Shown here piece by piece: positions 23,801 to 36,741 of a DNA stretch of 64,000 nt. The position numbers and the translations under genes were made by a program. Where the stretch lies: NCBI GenBank assembly GCA_963978905.1, contig OZ022258.1:52250591-52314590 (forward strand). The letters are read 5' to 3'. Origin of the DNA: Trichostrongylus colubriformis. Lineage: Eukaryota > Nematoda > Chromadorea > Rhabditida > Trichostrongylidae. The notes under the pieces are model-generated. The model had not been told where the DNA came from, did not search any database, and saw nothing but the letters and a program-made list of their open reading frames with translations. The number at the start of each line of letters is the position of its first letter. Position 1 is the first letter of the stretch.

Positions 23801-26800
23801 CATAACTTTATGAAAGCTTTTTGAAACCAGCTGTGCTGTACCTCGTCGGAGACAAGACCAGAAAGGCCTTACGGCCAGGGTTGGTTGATTTTTTTGAAAA
23901 TTTTCCCGTTCATTTGTCCTTTGGCTCCCTTGAAATTTGTTCTGAACGCAACGGACTGCAAAAATTACCCGAAATTTTGCCATTCACGCTTAGGGCGGCG
24001 AGCAGCATGACGTCATCACAACATAGATAATACGGTCAACGGTGAGCAGCTGTAAAATACGATAAAATCCTCAATTTTAATCTACCATTTACTATTTATC
24101 TACCATTTACTAAATTCCATCATTCAACCTTCTGCCAATCATTTTCTTGCCGTACCTGAGCGACTCCTGTTGTTTGCTTATGGTCACCTTTCACTTAGAT
24201 TTGATAACACGATAAAAACGTGACTTTTTGTCACTTACTAACAAGTTTTGTTTTTCAGTAGAGTATAAATCGATTTGTACTATGGAAATACTAAAATATT
24301 CGATCATGTTTGTTATACCTGCCTAACTCCATTCCTTACTTACTTGTTCTTTCGTCCACATGTCAAGTATATCTTTCGATCGTTTCCCATTTTTTGTACT
24401 ATTTCATGAGTGGATATTCAGTCATACCGTTTGCCTTGAAGCGAAACCTGAAGATGTTTCATTCCCATGTTTTCTGCATCCACTGCATGAAACTCGTTTT
24501 CAGCCATTTCCTTTCTTCATTTTCTTCGCACGTCCTCGTGGCATCCATTTTAAAATATCGCAATTATCCATAATTATGTTATGCCGCCGAGAAAATTGAA
24601 ATGTAACGGCTTGAATTTCTTAATGAGGGATGCATATACCTTCCCAAGCCATCATTTCTAAATTTCCCAGCAATCCTCGCTTATGATGTGACGTCACGAC
24701 AATACAGATATGGGACGTTTTGGGGATTCCCATACAACTTCAGAAATTGGTAACAGTGCCAAGTTTCTTCTGAAAAGTCATGTGAATCCGTCGCTGCCAA
24801 CTTCTTCTTGTACAACGCACTCGAACAAGGTATTCCGTTGGGTAACCCTGATGAAAATTCAAAGCGAGATGTGTGGCAAGTGTTCCGGTGATTACTGTGA
24901 GGTCAGATCACTCATGTGCGGGATTGCTGCACGGGACGATTGATTTACTACTGATTTCAAGATCTTGGCTATGTAGCTGGTCTACTTTTGTCAAAGATAA
25001 AGGTCGGAGAATAAGACTTATGTATGTGAAGTTTAATATGCAATAAGGTTGGGTATTTATAATCTAAATAGTTGAGACATCTTCCATTAAATACAGTGTC
25101 CAACGGAAAGCAGATAAGATCTATGGAGAAGTGGGAAGTAGTTACTGTCAGAGTCCGTAATATGAAGTTTTAGCCTCATAAAATATCGATGTCGACGTTT
25201 CTACAGTGAATTGCCTTCCACGCAATACTGGTGACCTGAACATGGCTTGGACAAAAATATACGTCTGAGTGTGCAGATTGACCCCCCCCCCCCAAATGAT
25301 TCCTTTAAGATGCTTAGTTGTACGTGAATGTGCAACATTTTATAGGATGCTTCGCTCAAACACTGTCAATAAAGCACAAATGGCTATAGCGTCATTTATG
25401 GCTTATTTTAGTGCTTTAGTCTGTGAAAAAGCTTGATTCCAATTGCGTTATTTTACGTTATAGCGACGAAATTCGCTTACTGATTCGTCGACGCTTTCAA
25501 CATCTTCGTCAACAAATAGTAGCTGTAAAGACAGTGACGAGGCGGTCAGTTGGCTCGGAACTCTTGCAGTCACCCGTCAAGGCGGCGTGGCACCCATCGT
25601 GCAGGCGCCTCATGTTGCCTGCCTAAAACTGCATTTTTCTGCATTGAAGGAGTGCTCGGGTTATATGGCGTATGAGATCAATTTTGGTGGATGTCCTAGA
25701 CAGACGTTTTGGAGTGCCAAAATACAATTTAATGCGAACTGATGAGATTGACGAAAAAGTGATGCAGTAAATTAACGTTGCCATAAATAGCACCATGCAG
25801 AATCGGGGGGTTTCCGGGCCTATGCCTTTTTGACAAAACTAATTTCCCATCTCCTCAAGGCGCTGCCGTGCTAATCACAAAGGATACGTGTGCCGCTTTT
25901 CTCGAGGGGATTCACGTACTCCTGTTTTTTATATTTCATTTCATGCTTTACTTGCATTCAATACGCCTCGCTGATAAAGTTATATCTTTGCTCATATTAT
26001 CCTTTTTATAATGTTACCGCCACAGAAAGTGATTGGAGACTTGGCTGACTGCTGATGACTTCACTGCCACTTAGCCTTCACTGTTGTATGGTGTTCACTA
26101 AACCATGTAACGTTAGAAGAGAAGGAAAAGGTATGAAGCGTGGCCGCAGAAAACCCTGTGTGTGCCTCATGCGATATCCTTGCATCAGAAAAGTTGATCA
26201 ATTCAAAACTTGAGACTCGTAAAACCGCTCTATCTTGTCGCACGCAAGAAGAAAGAGCAAGCGAGGGAGCAAACGTTGCAGGAAGCGACAAGCTCCATGC
26301 AATGTTGCGTCATGGCTTAAAGACACTGGAAGGGGATAATTTTGGCTTACGTTAGAGCAGACGTCGTGTGGACGAGTTTGTTTGTGTTTGTACAAATTGT
26401 TTTTTCCGAGTACAAATTTGTTTTTTCTTTTACTTCTTACTTTGTTTTTTCTTAAATTGTTTCTAGATGTACTTACATGAATGCTAATGTAGTTGGGAAT
26501 GGCCACTCCACTGCGCTGCGAATCAGGTGCTACAACTAACGTTGGCCCGCGCTCCGTCTCCTACAGCGGACAACTCGGAAAGTCGGTATGTTGGATGCGA
26601 ATGAGATGCGAATACACACCGCAGCGTCGCGCTTTTGAGTCCGGGTTTTTTCGCCTATTCTCGCTTCTAACCTTGAGTGTTCGTTCCAAATTGCTCATTT
26701 CTTTGCATCTTCCTCTTGTTTCGGACCCCTTCCGGTTCCTTTAATGCTACACACCTGTTTTAGCCCCTTTTACTTGATCTCAACAGAATTTATGGCGTCT

Positions 26801-26844
26801 TTGATTAGAGATGAAGAAATCCTGCTGTTTCCAGCGGGGCACAC

Positions 26845-26935
26845 CCAGGTGTCGAGGAAAATGGGCGCTTCACTACGACCCTTTCCCCTACGGAGAGCCG
26901 GATACAACCCTCCTCCCCCCTTTACATCTACATAA
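26845..26935 (+). repeat. Dispersed GACCCCC-rich repeat, fragment
   Basis: Holds CCCAGGTGTCGAGGAAAATG, ACTACGACCC and GGATACAACCC blocks in the order of the 42160-42530 copy. A related fragment (GCTGACCTCTGCATTTACGA onward) lies near 27270-27360. Confidence 0.45.
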
Positions 26936-28426
26936 CTTCTACAATGTCAGTAATAATTCATTGCTGGGAGGTCAGCTCACCAGTGTTGTGTGAAAGGTAT
27001 CCCACTAAACGACGAAATAGCATTTTCGTGAGACTAAACCGTTGTATAATGGACTGTTACAGTAACTAGCTTTCACTTTTATCACGAATGATCTGATTTC
27101 ACTAAGAAATTCTTGTATTCAATGGAAGATGCCCTGTCTCAATCATGGTGCAGTAATTATTTTATTACTGTGACTTTTGCGTTGATCACTCGAACTCGAT
27201 CATATTTTTGTACAGTCAGCTCCACCTAGTCAGCTGACGAAACGTTCTGCTTTTCATTTAGCCTGGGACCATGGCTGACCTCTGCATTTACGACCCCCAC
27301 CACCCTAGCCCATCAAATGCGACCCCTGCCGAGACCCTGATTGCCAGAAAGGAATGGGGCAGATCTCAGAACAGAGGCGGCAAGCACTTAAATACACATG
27401 CGCATTTGTATGTAGGCCTCTAGACACAACTACACCACTACACTGACCCTGTCTATCAAGTAGACTTTAGCGCTGCGTTGAGGATATTGTTTTCATGGGA
27501 GAAACGTAACCCAAATTGACCCTACCTTACTATCTATCCCTTACTCAAAGTACTTACCCAAAGTACGATCTCTATTGAGAATTTCAAGCCTCACCCTTCC
27601 AATGATCGGTAGTGGGGAATGAATGAAAATATCTCAAAGAGCCGAACAGCCAAAGACAGGGAACAATCGCGCTTTCCTTTCCATCAGGCCGGTCGATCAT
27701 CATCGAAGAAAAGTTAATTATTGCAACTCGTGTGAATGTTTCATACATATAAATTACATCAAAGATAATTTCGAAATAGAAATCAGGGGCATGAGTTATC
27801 CCAAATTTTTTAGTCTTTCGTCCAAAGTTTTAGTCTTTAGTCCAAAGTAATCCCGCTTTCAAATTTTGAAAAAATCAAAAGCGAAAAGCGAATCATTTTC
27901 AAAGGACAGATGATCTTAAGTCATTATTGGGCAATATAATTACGAAAGAAAAGAACTGCTTTTTTATTTTCGTTAACAATAGCGATAATTCTAATGAAAT
28001 GTTCGTACTATCCCTCCAAATTTTATGGCGCTTCGATGTATCTGAAGGTTGAATGAAGTATAAATAGTCGGGAATTCAAGATGTAAGTAGAGGTTCTAGT
28101 AAGTGCCACCGAACAATAGGAAATAGGCCATGTCCTTCGTGATGAATCCTTCGGCGGGCATGTTTTCCGGTGCTTCCATCAATCGCTTGTCGAGCGTCAT
28201 GTGGATCTGAGATGTGGAACAGTTCAGCGCATCGTCGCCAGCAGGACAACTCGGTCACGAGGTCCCCAAACCTTATAAGGTTCGGTTGAGCATACGCAAC
28301 TCTCACACAAGTAGCATTAGGTCAGACTGTCTTGTCTTTGTCTGGATAATTTTTAAGGCTACATTTTCACTCGAATCATCTCTCCTGTTCCCTTTGAATA
28401 TAAATGGCTCTCATGTGCGGCTTATA

Positions 28427-28556
28427 CAGTCCATTTCGGAGTGCTTGATAGGCGTGACTACGGACTTGGGTGAGCGTGTATCATACTCTCTACCCGCCAC
28501 ACACTCTCACTCTCGCCACTCCGGCCATGCCCTATCAAGCGCTCCGAAATGGACTG
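28427..28556. mobile_element. 130-bp MITE at the receptor C start
   Basis: Inverted ends CAGTCCATTTCGGAGTGCTT / AAGCGCTCCGAAATGGACTG continue into GATAGGCGTG / CATGCCCTATC; TA flanks both sides (28425-28426, 28557-28558). The inner part has ACTCTCACTCTC-type repeats. It ends only 14 bp before the first exon of receptor C (28571), so it replaces the sequence just upstream of the splice acceptor. Confidence 0.8.
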
Positions 28557-28573
28557 TACCTTAACTTCAGGAA

Positions 28574-31500
28574 ATGCCTCAACTATACGCCGAAGTGATT
28601 ATTACAACGGTAGCTGTTCTCATGTGCATCGTCGGTCTTTTCGGAAACATCAGCTTGCTGTTGGCAACCACTACTGAAAAACGATTACATCACAAGAGTT
28701 GTGAGTTTTTCTTCCGTAAAACGTCCGCATCGATGTTATTTTCAATTTTCTCTGCTATACCAGTGAATTTTCAAGGTGAAACTTTTCATAAGCGGCCTAA
28801 ATCAGTCGTTAAGGTCGTTAATGAAAGTTTCACCTGACAACCTCGTTGGCATAGTAGTGAAAATTGAAGATGTGGATTTCCTAGCAGCTGATACTCGTTA
28901 GTTTGGTTAGCGCTTAATTGGTTATCGGTTATTTTGTTTTTTAAATGCTCTTGGTTGTTTCGGAGATGGGAGACAAGTGACGCCGTTATTACCAACACGG
29001 AAAGGGAATCGAAAGCCTCAACCAGTGTCCATCCAGCTGGGCATGCTTTCTAATTCCCGGGGCATTGGTGTCAGGCTTCAGCGCAAGGACTGATGGAGGG
29101 GGTACAGAGGGTATCACATCTTAAACCACTTCGTAATTTGTATAACCATAAATCGTTTCGTAAGCTGGATCAAGTCCAACTGCCACTAAGATTCTTGATT
29201 AGTGCAAAATTCACGGCGTATCTCAGAATGGGAAGATGAAGCGAAGTTCTCGTTGTTTTACCGTATTTGCAGGTTATATTGTGGCCGTCATTGCTTTTCT
29301 GCATGTTGTGTGTTTGCTGTGTGAGCTGTATATAGAAGCCCGTCAGTTACGGTAATGAGTAAGTGGATCGATCTCACTGATCAGCCATCTCAAGAGTGTG
29401 TTCTCCAGATTTCGCGCAGTTTCACGATCAGAATGCTTTCGTGAAACTTGCGTCTACGTGTTTGCCTTGGTGGCTCAGTCAGCAATGTTTTTCATGATGG
29501 CCTTGGATTACCTGCTCGCTGTGACGATACCTCTAAGGTTATCCAATCTCTCCTATATTTGCTTGCAATATTAAATGTGAAGTGATTAAAGTAGCGCATA
29601 AAATGCGCCCAAGATAGACCATACAAACCTATTGAGACCGTCGTGGTGCGAATTCATCACCTTTCAAGAATCCGTCAACCTATTGGCTTCCTCAGTGGAT
29701 TATGGAAGTACGTACTGGCACTTGTAGCATGTGTTTATTAGAACGTATTTTTTGTATCTAACCGACCATAATACCTAGTAGTAGGGGTTTACACACAGAC
29801 AAATGTGGGCGGTGCCTACATATGAGATCCAGTGGAGGCACTCCTACTAGAGGATGAAGGAGTGGACCGCGCCAGGAGAAAGCCTTGGATACATGATTGA
29901 TTGCTTTTTTGATATACATAGTGAGCTCATGCATGCCGTATCTTTTCAACAGGTGCTTACCTGAGTAATGTCCCAAAGTAGATAACTCGAACTTACATGC
30001 TATAATTCAGTTCTAGATGCTAGTTGATAAGCATGAGTGATTATGATTGTGAATTTCACAACGGCGTCGGTTATACCACATTGGCCATATAAAGCCGCGT
30101 TCATACTCAGCGCCGGCAGAGCGTGGCGCTTTCCAGGCAGTGGGGGGGGGGGGGAGAATCACGAGAGACGTGCAAAGACGACGCAGGCAACGAGGCAGTG
30201 TGGCATAGGCGGAGACGCAGCATCATCAGCCATGCGCTATCGCCGGCACCGCAGAGTATGAACGTGGTCTAAGCTTTCCTCGTGCTCGTGCAAATTCTCA
30301 AGTAGATTTGGGTCAAAAGGTAACGTGAACATGTCGTTGCATTGATGGTCCCATATCGGTATACCTAATGTTTTGAAGTGCATCTCGGTACGAATAGTGA
30401 TTTGACGCTTCTATGGTAACATGCTATGAATTACATCATATCTGCACAACTATAAAATTAGATAACATGCGCCGAAAAAATGATTTATCTGAAATTTGGC
30501 ATGGATGATTAGGGAACATTACCCTGTGGCACTCTACTAAAATCTTACCTTGTCTCTCGTAAGTGGAGCGAGGTCAAAAGCAGTCGGAAACTTTAGTGAT
30601 ATAAGGTATGTTCGTGATTGTTGTCATGCTACTCCTTTCCTAGCACAATGGTCGCAATTGCGTCGTAGTGTGTGAAAGACACGTCACACGGTAATCAGAT
30701 TACTAGCATACTTTGCGGCTGTATATTTGTTGTGGCCGAACGATGTACCCTCACGGTGTTGTACACGACCAAGCCACACCCAACAATCAAACTGGCCTCA
30801 GACGAACAAATTTCCAAAGTGACCTTCACGTGGAGAAGGAAACCGGCGGTTAGAGAAGATAATCCAATGAAACAGCCATTTCGATGATGAAAGCAGCATT
30901 TAAGAGAGTAAACCACTGGTCTTATCATTGTGTGGTGCGCATTTATGAAGTACCTGCAGGCGCACACAGTATAAGAACTTCATTACTATTATTGCAGGCA
31001 TCATGTGATTTCTGCATTACCGTATGTATTCTATATGTGTATCCCGTCATTTTTACTCGCTTCTGCTTCGATAGTCACCTCAATAATTTTTATGAATGAA
31101 AAGCAAATTGATTTCTGTACACCAATACGAGGTAGGTCGTGATGAAAGTTTCACTCTTCTTTTGATGCTCTGGTTGGATTAATAACAGGTTATGATGACA
31201 ACTTCAGCCATGCCGCACAATGTCGTATGGCTGTCATACGTTATCAACTTCCTGAACATAGGAGTACTTGTGATACTCCTCTCTGTGTATGCCTTACTTG
31301 GTAATACCAGGCGAAATAGGAATACGCTAACAGTCAGAGGTAGACATTCTTGCTTTAATAGTTTTCCTCCCCTATTTAATTATAATATATTGGGTCACTG
31401 GAATAGTGAGTAATGGTCTGTAATCATAGTCTTATGCGTAGGAAGCACCATCGCATCTTCCATGCAGGTTACAGATGCGATAATCTATTAAATTGTGTAG

Positions 31501-33719
31501 TAATTTGAGCGTTCTTATGATTGTGTCCCATAAGCAGTGTTCGTTTCCTCGAATCCATGAATACAATCCTGCCCAGAGATAATGAAGAGCGCAGGAATAA
31601 CAAGGTCGTATTAGTAGCTCATTTCATCATATAGGCATGTAGAGCTATAATGTAATTCGGAGTGTCTGACAGCTGTATTTCGTTCTTTTTCATTAGCGAC
31701 AATAACAACTCAGCCCATTTTCAGCAGTCGGCTTGTTTGCTACCTCTTTGGCGTTTTTAGGAATCGTAACCATTTATTCAGCTTATTCAACTTTTGTTTA
31801 AAATTTTTAGTTTATTCGCCCTGAGGAAGCCAAGAGAAAGCATACCTTGCCCTCAAGAGGACCTCACTGTACCATGGACATTGTCTGTGGTTTGGTTGCA
31901 TGCCAAGAATACATGCCAGGATACAAGCCGCCAAGCTTGAATTCATCAATATTTGAGTATGCATAAATGATGGAACCCAGCTGCATAAAACTAAATTCTC
32001 TCACTTATTGAACTTGTTCTGTAGTTCATGATCACCTCCAGGTTCATGGACATCTTACGACCTGAACAGCAACTTGAGATTTAGTGTGAAAACTGTTATG
32101 AACACTCCATTAGCTCAAATAACAGCACTCGCTGCGATGACAATCCCATCTCAGGACCAAATTCTATTTGACTCCAGACCACACGAGATTGTGAGGTTGC
32201 GCACTGATTTAGTATTGTGGGCAGCTCCAATTCATTTTGCTTTCACCATTGTGTCAAAGATGTGCCGTTCTATCATCCACCAGATTTTGAGAGGAGGAGT
32301 GCTTCAGAATCTCAAGTCCAGTTTCTGCGAAAATCACTCATCTGTAGTATTTATAGAGCTGGAGTAATGGGAAAGCCAGTGAGGGATTCTGCCGAATTCC
32401 CTAACTGTTGTAGATCTCTGAAAGGCTCTCTTCTGAGGTTCAACCTACTCATAACATGCCTTTATTGCACAGCTTAGACCTTCACAAGATGTCTCAGCAC
32501 CGTGAGACAGATGATCAGCCAGCGAGACATAATAGAGTGTTTAGTGGTCTCTATATGACCATAACTTTCATGATTCGTCGACTTTCAAATTACCTATGGA
32601 TGACTATTGCAAGTTGAAGGAGCTTTCAGTGAATTTAGACAAATTGAGGTGAACCTTATAATTAAGTTTGGGCTGTTCGTGATAGGAGGGAGTAGTATTT
32701 AGTATTATCTCCATTTGCCGTCGTCAAACTCCTGCATTTTACATAGAGAGTATGTATCATGTCAGTTTTGAACCCATCCTAGTTCTTCATATTTGAATGG
32801 AAGCCTTGCTTCACAACTTCAATTATACTACCTATGACAAAAGCCACTGAGGCAATACGTTGCAGGTCAACAGGACTATGTAGTGTCACAATCGCTGTCG
32901 TCCGATGAATCTAAGGTACGACGCCTGCACGTTTCCTTTGTTTACAAGTGTCAGTTTGGTGCATGAATTCTGCAACACCCTCAAAATTCCTTGTAATTTT
33001 GCTGCCCCTGAAAACCTTTACAATTTTATTCGCAGAGTGCGCCACAGATGGAGAGCAGATGTTCAGTTCTCGAGACACATACTGCTATCAAGGCCCTTCC
33101 AGGGTCAGGAAAAATAGCCGCCTCAGTACGAGCCCTCCCCTTTTTTAGATTCTAGTGCTTATCGCTGACCTCTGGATGTACGGCCCCCATTCCCTGTTTG
33201 CTCAAATACAACCTCTTCCTCTATCTTTGTCGGAAACTCCTATTCCCGGTGTACCCTGACATCGATGTTTGTCACCCTGAGAATGGCCAGGCTGACCTAT
33301 TGATCTTCCCTTGTAAGAGGTGCTGTTGTTGATTTTCATATCACTTATGAGGACGTAAACTTGAGACTTAAGATGATGCGATCATTTGTCGCGTTACTGA
33401 CGGTTTTCGTATGTTCTTGGTGTTTTTCTGCAATCACAACCCACATCGCCCTTGAGCATCTCGATGCGGATCTTTCCTTGGTTGTCCAGACTTACACCGT
33501 GAGTTAGAACAATTTTCGGTAATGCTCCTGAGAGAACACATAGATACTCAGGTGATACTTGCCCTTCCAACATTTTGCCAGTGCTATTTCATCACATATA
33601 TTCGTTCGCCTCGCCATCGTGCAGCCTATCGCAAGCAACAACAAACTTTACTCAAGTACTTATTCAGCGGAAAGCCACAAAAATCCACTCATCTGAGTGT
33701 TGCAACAGTGGGAAAGTGA
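28574..33719 (+). CDS. Seven-TM chemoreceptor, Srsx-like (receptor C, 8 exons)
   Basis: Predicted 314-aa receptor, paralogue of A and B. Exons: 28574-28700, 29273-29351, 29409-29537, 30998-31131, 31208-31339, 32866-32915, 33373-33498, 33552-33719. TM1 carries MCIVGLFGN; TM2 ends CLLCELYIEARQLR; TM3 starts SECFRETC and ends DYLLAVTIPLR; exon 4 has YVFYMCIPS and DFCTPIR; exon 5 begins AMPHNVVW; exon 6 encodes a Ser-rich 17-codon loop 3; exon 7 FVCSWC; exon 8 CQCYFITYIRSPRHRAAYRKQ and a short Ser/Lys tail. All phases match A and B. The exon 5 acceptor was chosen at 31207 because it restores the AMP junction seen in B; the exon 5 donor (AGAG-GTAGAC) and exon 6 are by homology and length. The ATG is 3 nt after a TTCAG acceptor. 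Chemosensory role inferred from family. Confidence 0.83.
28738..28876. repeat. Inverted repeat in receptor C intron 1
   Basis: AGGTGAAACTTTTCAT and, 40 bp later, ATGAAAGTTTCACCT are inverted. Outer arms (TTTTCAATTTTC…CTATACCA and its inverse) extend the pairing imperfectly to about 55 bp each. Possibly a small decayed MITE; it lies in intron 1. Confidence 0.5.
30093..30269. mobile_element. TAA-flanked MITE (GCCGCGTTCATAC family)
   Basis: The ends AGCCGCGTTCATACTC and (inverted) AGACCACGTTCATACTC are flanked by TAA on each side (30090-30092, 30270-30272). Inner GCGCCGGC / GCCGGCACC blocks pair. It shares GACGCAGGCAACGAGGCAG and GGCATAGGCG blocks with 43553-43725. It contains a G13 run near 30140 and lies in intron 3 of receptor C. 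Confidence 0.7.
33050..33262 (+). repeat. Dispersed GACCCCC-rich repeat
   Basis: Carries AATAGCCGCCTCAGTACGA, then ATTCTAGTGCTTATCGCTGA, ACGGCCCCC, TCAAATACAACC and GGTGTACCCTGA in the order found at 41240-41690. It lies in intron 6 of receptor C and lacks the middle of the longer copies. Confidence 0.55.
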
Positions 33720-33883
33720 ACTTCTGAGGTAAGAGGAGATTCTCGAATTTCTACCATCATTCACTCCACGAGTCACTTGTATTTGGTTTATCTGCTTTAC
33801 ACAGCTTGCTGTGTAAGGCAGATTTTGTAAATGTGAGAATAAGACTGTGTATCTCGTTTGCAGATCTGTCCATCCATTGAACC

Positions 33884-33889
33884 AATAAA
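33884..33889 (+). terminator. Poly(A) signal of receptor C
   Basis: AATAAA 165 nt after the receptor C stop codon, the first downstream hexamer, in a run of A-rich sequence. Confidence 0.5.
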
Positions 33890-34788
33890 AACAAAAAGGA
33901 CTACAGTTTTCGGGTTTCAATTCACGTGTTCCTATTTTTTGTGCGTTGCATCTTTTTTGCCTCTATTGTCGCTCAAGAAAGAAATCGAAGTGAAGTATTC
34001 ACTGCCTTATTCTTTTTCTCCTCACTCAGATTTTTCGTAAATTCTTGTATATTAATGTCCTTGTCCAATACTTTCAAAATGTCCCCACTTTCTCATGGCT
34101 TTCATGACATGGTCTTATTTGAATGCGGATAACTAAGACGAGGCATTTCTGTGTAATTATTTTCATGTAATTCGTTTTAATGTCTCGTCGACTGAAATGA
34201 ATAAAAGAGATTGAGCGCATTTTGATAAACACATAACCATCATTAGCGCTGCATAGTTTTTCCATACACAAAGACACATACACATTTATTCGCAAGCAGA
34301 GAATGAATATTTGCTGCGTCGTCTGTCATGAAAGATGTGAGTGGGCGTTTTTGCAACACACTCAGTAATGGTCTTCCCTGCGCTCGCCTCACTCGCCCTG
34401 CCACGCGGGATCTCCATTGACACAGCACTCCACAGACAAAAGAGAAGTGCTCAGACAAACGCGGAGACGTAGCAGTGATACTGATGTTGCTATTACAGTT
34501 CATCGCGCTTAAGACATGCATGAGGGAACACCACCAAATATCAAAATTACGAAGGCTAGTACTGAATGGCAATCAGACATAAATAAGCGCTACCAGGAAT
34601 TTAATGCGCACCATAAGCCACCTTCGGCAAGACTGAATAAAGGAATTTGTAAAACTCGCACCGCTTGCTCGCGACCGAACTGATGGCCCGGTTGCGGAAC
34701 CTGTGCGAATCCATCTTTTGCACCTGACTGCTTAAAATCTTGCGATCTTGCAGGCACTTGAGGCGAAATGTGTTCCGATGCAGAAGGC

Positions 34789-34830
34789 GTGGAATCTGAA
34801 GCAGAATGATATTTCTGCTTCAGATTCCAC
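34789..34830. repeat. Near-perfect hairpin, about 18-bp stem
   Basis: TGGAATCTGAAGCAGAA is followed after a 5-nt loop by TTCTGCTTCAGATTCCA. No TIR element or gene association was found. It could fold in RNA or be a small palindromic insertion. Confidence 0.65.
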
Positions 34831-35510
34831 ATCACATGTGGGTAATCAGATGCATGAGAGTGATGCATCAGCAAAAAATATCAGCTTCACTTTGTCGAAG
34901 CCCACTGTTGTAGGTTGAGTCGTAAGGAAGACAAATTCAGCAGCTCAGCAGCGGGTTCGGGTGGTGCCTACGCTGACAGCGAAAGGACTGCGATGAACCT
35001 CCCTCTACGGTGACGTACCCTGCGGCTGAACCAAACGAACACAAAAGAACCCTGTCCTAAGCGAAGATGTTACACTTAGTCATGATCAGATTAAAAGGAT
35101 TCCGGAGTTCTTCCGGGGTTTCTGAGTTACGGCATACTCGAGACCATCACAGTTCATAAACAACGTAACAAACTGGAATAGATATAATACAACGTTTCCA
35201 TCCGCTGCGCTTGTCCTCGGAAAGATATTGGGCGTCGAGGGGTGCTGGAGCGCCGTACAGGCCGGAGGGGCGTCGATTGCGCGGAAGAAGACGCGAGTGC
35301 ACGGGACGACACAGGGCCGAGACTGACTAGCAATGGATGATGACAATTCAGGACCAGACGGCGAGAGCGTTCCGAAAGGTCGAAGTACAGTAGCGCAATG
35401 CTCGTGTCGGGACCAACTCGGCTCGCGACCATTAGGTCCCTCGCTGTTGAAGTCTTGCGTAATTCACGACAGTCTTGGAATCTTTTTATTTCAACTGGCA
35501 CATTTCTTCA

Positions 35511-35684
35511 GGCCTCGTTTACACTTTGCGGTGCCGGCGACAGGGCATGGCTGCGTATTTCTGTGTGTCCGCATGCGTCACTCTGTCCCGTTTCTAGCGT
35601 TGGCTCTGCGCCTTCCTCGTGTCACTGTGCTTCGCTACCCGAGAACGCAACCACGTCCTGCCTGCGCGAAGTATAAACGGGGTC
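35511..35684. mobile_element. MITE of the GCCGCG family, diverged
   Basis: The left end GGCCTCGTTTACACTTTGCGG and right end GTATAAACGGGGTC are inverted. The arm GGTGCCGGCGACAGGGCATGGCTGCGTA closely matches the inverse of the right arm of the copy at 43553-43725. Flanks are TCA and TTA, so the 3-bp target duplication has decayed. Confidence 0.6.
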
Positions 35685-36741
35685 TTATAGAGGAGATATC
35701 ATCGCTCTCTAGCGCATGTAAATTCCGTAAAAAAATCCTCGCTGGGATTCCATATTCGGAGCGAAACGGGTTCGTTGCGAACGATCTTTTGATGCTTTAT
35801 GTTCAGATGGTTCAAATGGTCGTAACTAGAGATAAGGAAGGGCAATCGTGATGGCGGTAGGTCATGTCTCACATAGTTCGATTGGTCATACATCAGGTAA
35901 GATGCAACTCTCCCTTTTCGACACTTATATAGATGTAATCCCGTCGGCGAATGGATGTAATCAATGGGGTTGAAAGCTCTTGGGTTTTCTCATAAGTTCT
36001 GTCAACAAGCCAGCCTCTTTCAGCTGAAGTCAGACCGAGCGTTCCTTGGCCAACAACTTCTTCGAGTGATGTTGTGGTTGGAGCTTATTGCTCATAATGA
36101 CTTTGCTAAAGGTCTAGGTAATCGGCTGAGAATTTCGTATGTATTCTATAATAGGCGTGTTTGAGAAGAGTTTCATCAACAGACTATTTGTGGATTGAAC
36201 ACCAGAGAAGGATTAACGAAAATGGTTAGGCATAAGGATAATGAATGTGTGAGTTTTGTAAGCAGCAGAGAGAGTTTAAACATTCACCCTGAGCTCTGAA
36301 CAGATCTAATCAATTGCTTTGACTTCTTTCTGGTTCGTGATTTTTCACAGTGACAGCCAAATGTAACAGCGACCCAAAAAGCAATTTGTCGCTTGAGTGA
36401 GTCTATAGAAATGTAAAAGTTTCAGAATTGATCGTCGTCGAAAAGTGCCACTATCTTGAAACCACCGATGGTTAATCCTTCTTTTGGGAAATTTGTGGTT
36501 TAATCCGTCATCACTCACGAAAAGAACCGGATCCATCACGCGCAAAGTTTTCCAAGAACTGCTATATTCCATGATAGTAATTCTTCGTGTTTCCATCGTT
36601 GTCTTATTACTGAAATTACAATAAATGTAATAGAGCCAACAAATCAATTTGCACCGGGGTAAAAAGTAGTATCAATGTACAGAGCAATCGCTTTTTTCTT
36701 TTTTTACACGTATAGTTAGAACTGCAAGAACACATCTAGTA

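Larger units (their letters stand above)
23143..28426. other. Intergenic spacer between receptors B and C
   Basis: No gene recognised. It holds a dispersed repeat copy at 23575-23800, C-rich repeat fragments near 26845-26935 and 27270-27360, a C13 run near 25281, and a T-rich low-complexity stretch near 26390-26465. A minus-strand frame at 28076-28306 is open for 76 codons, but I recognise no domain. Confidence 0.4.
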
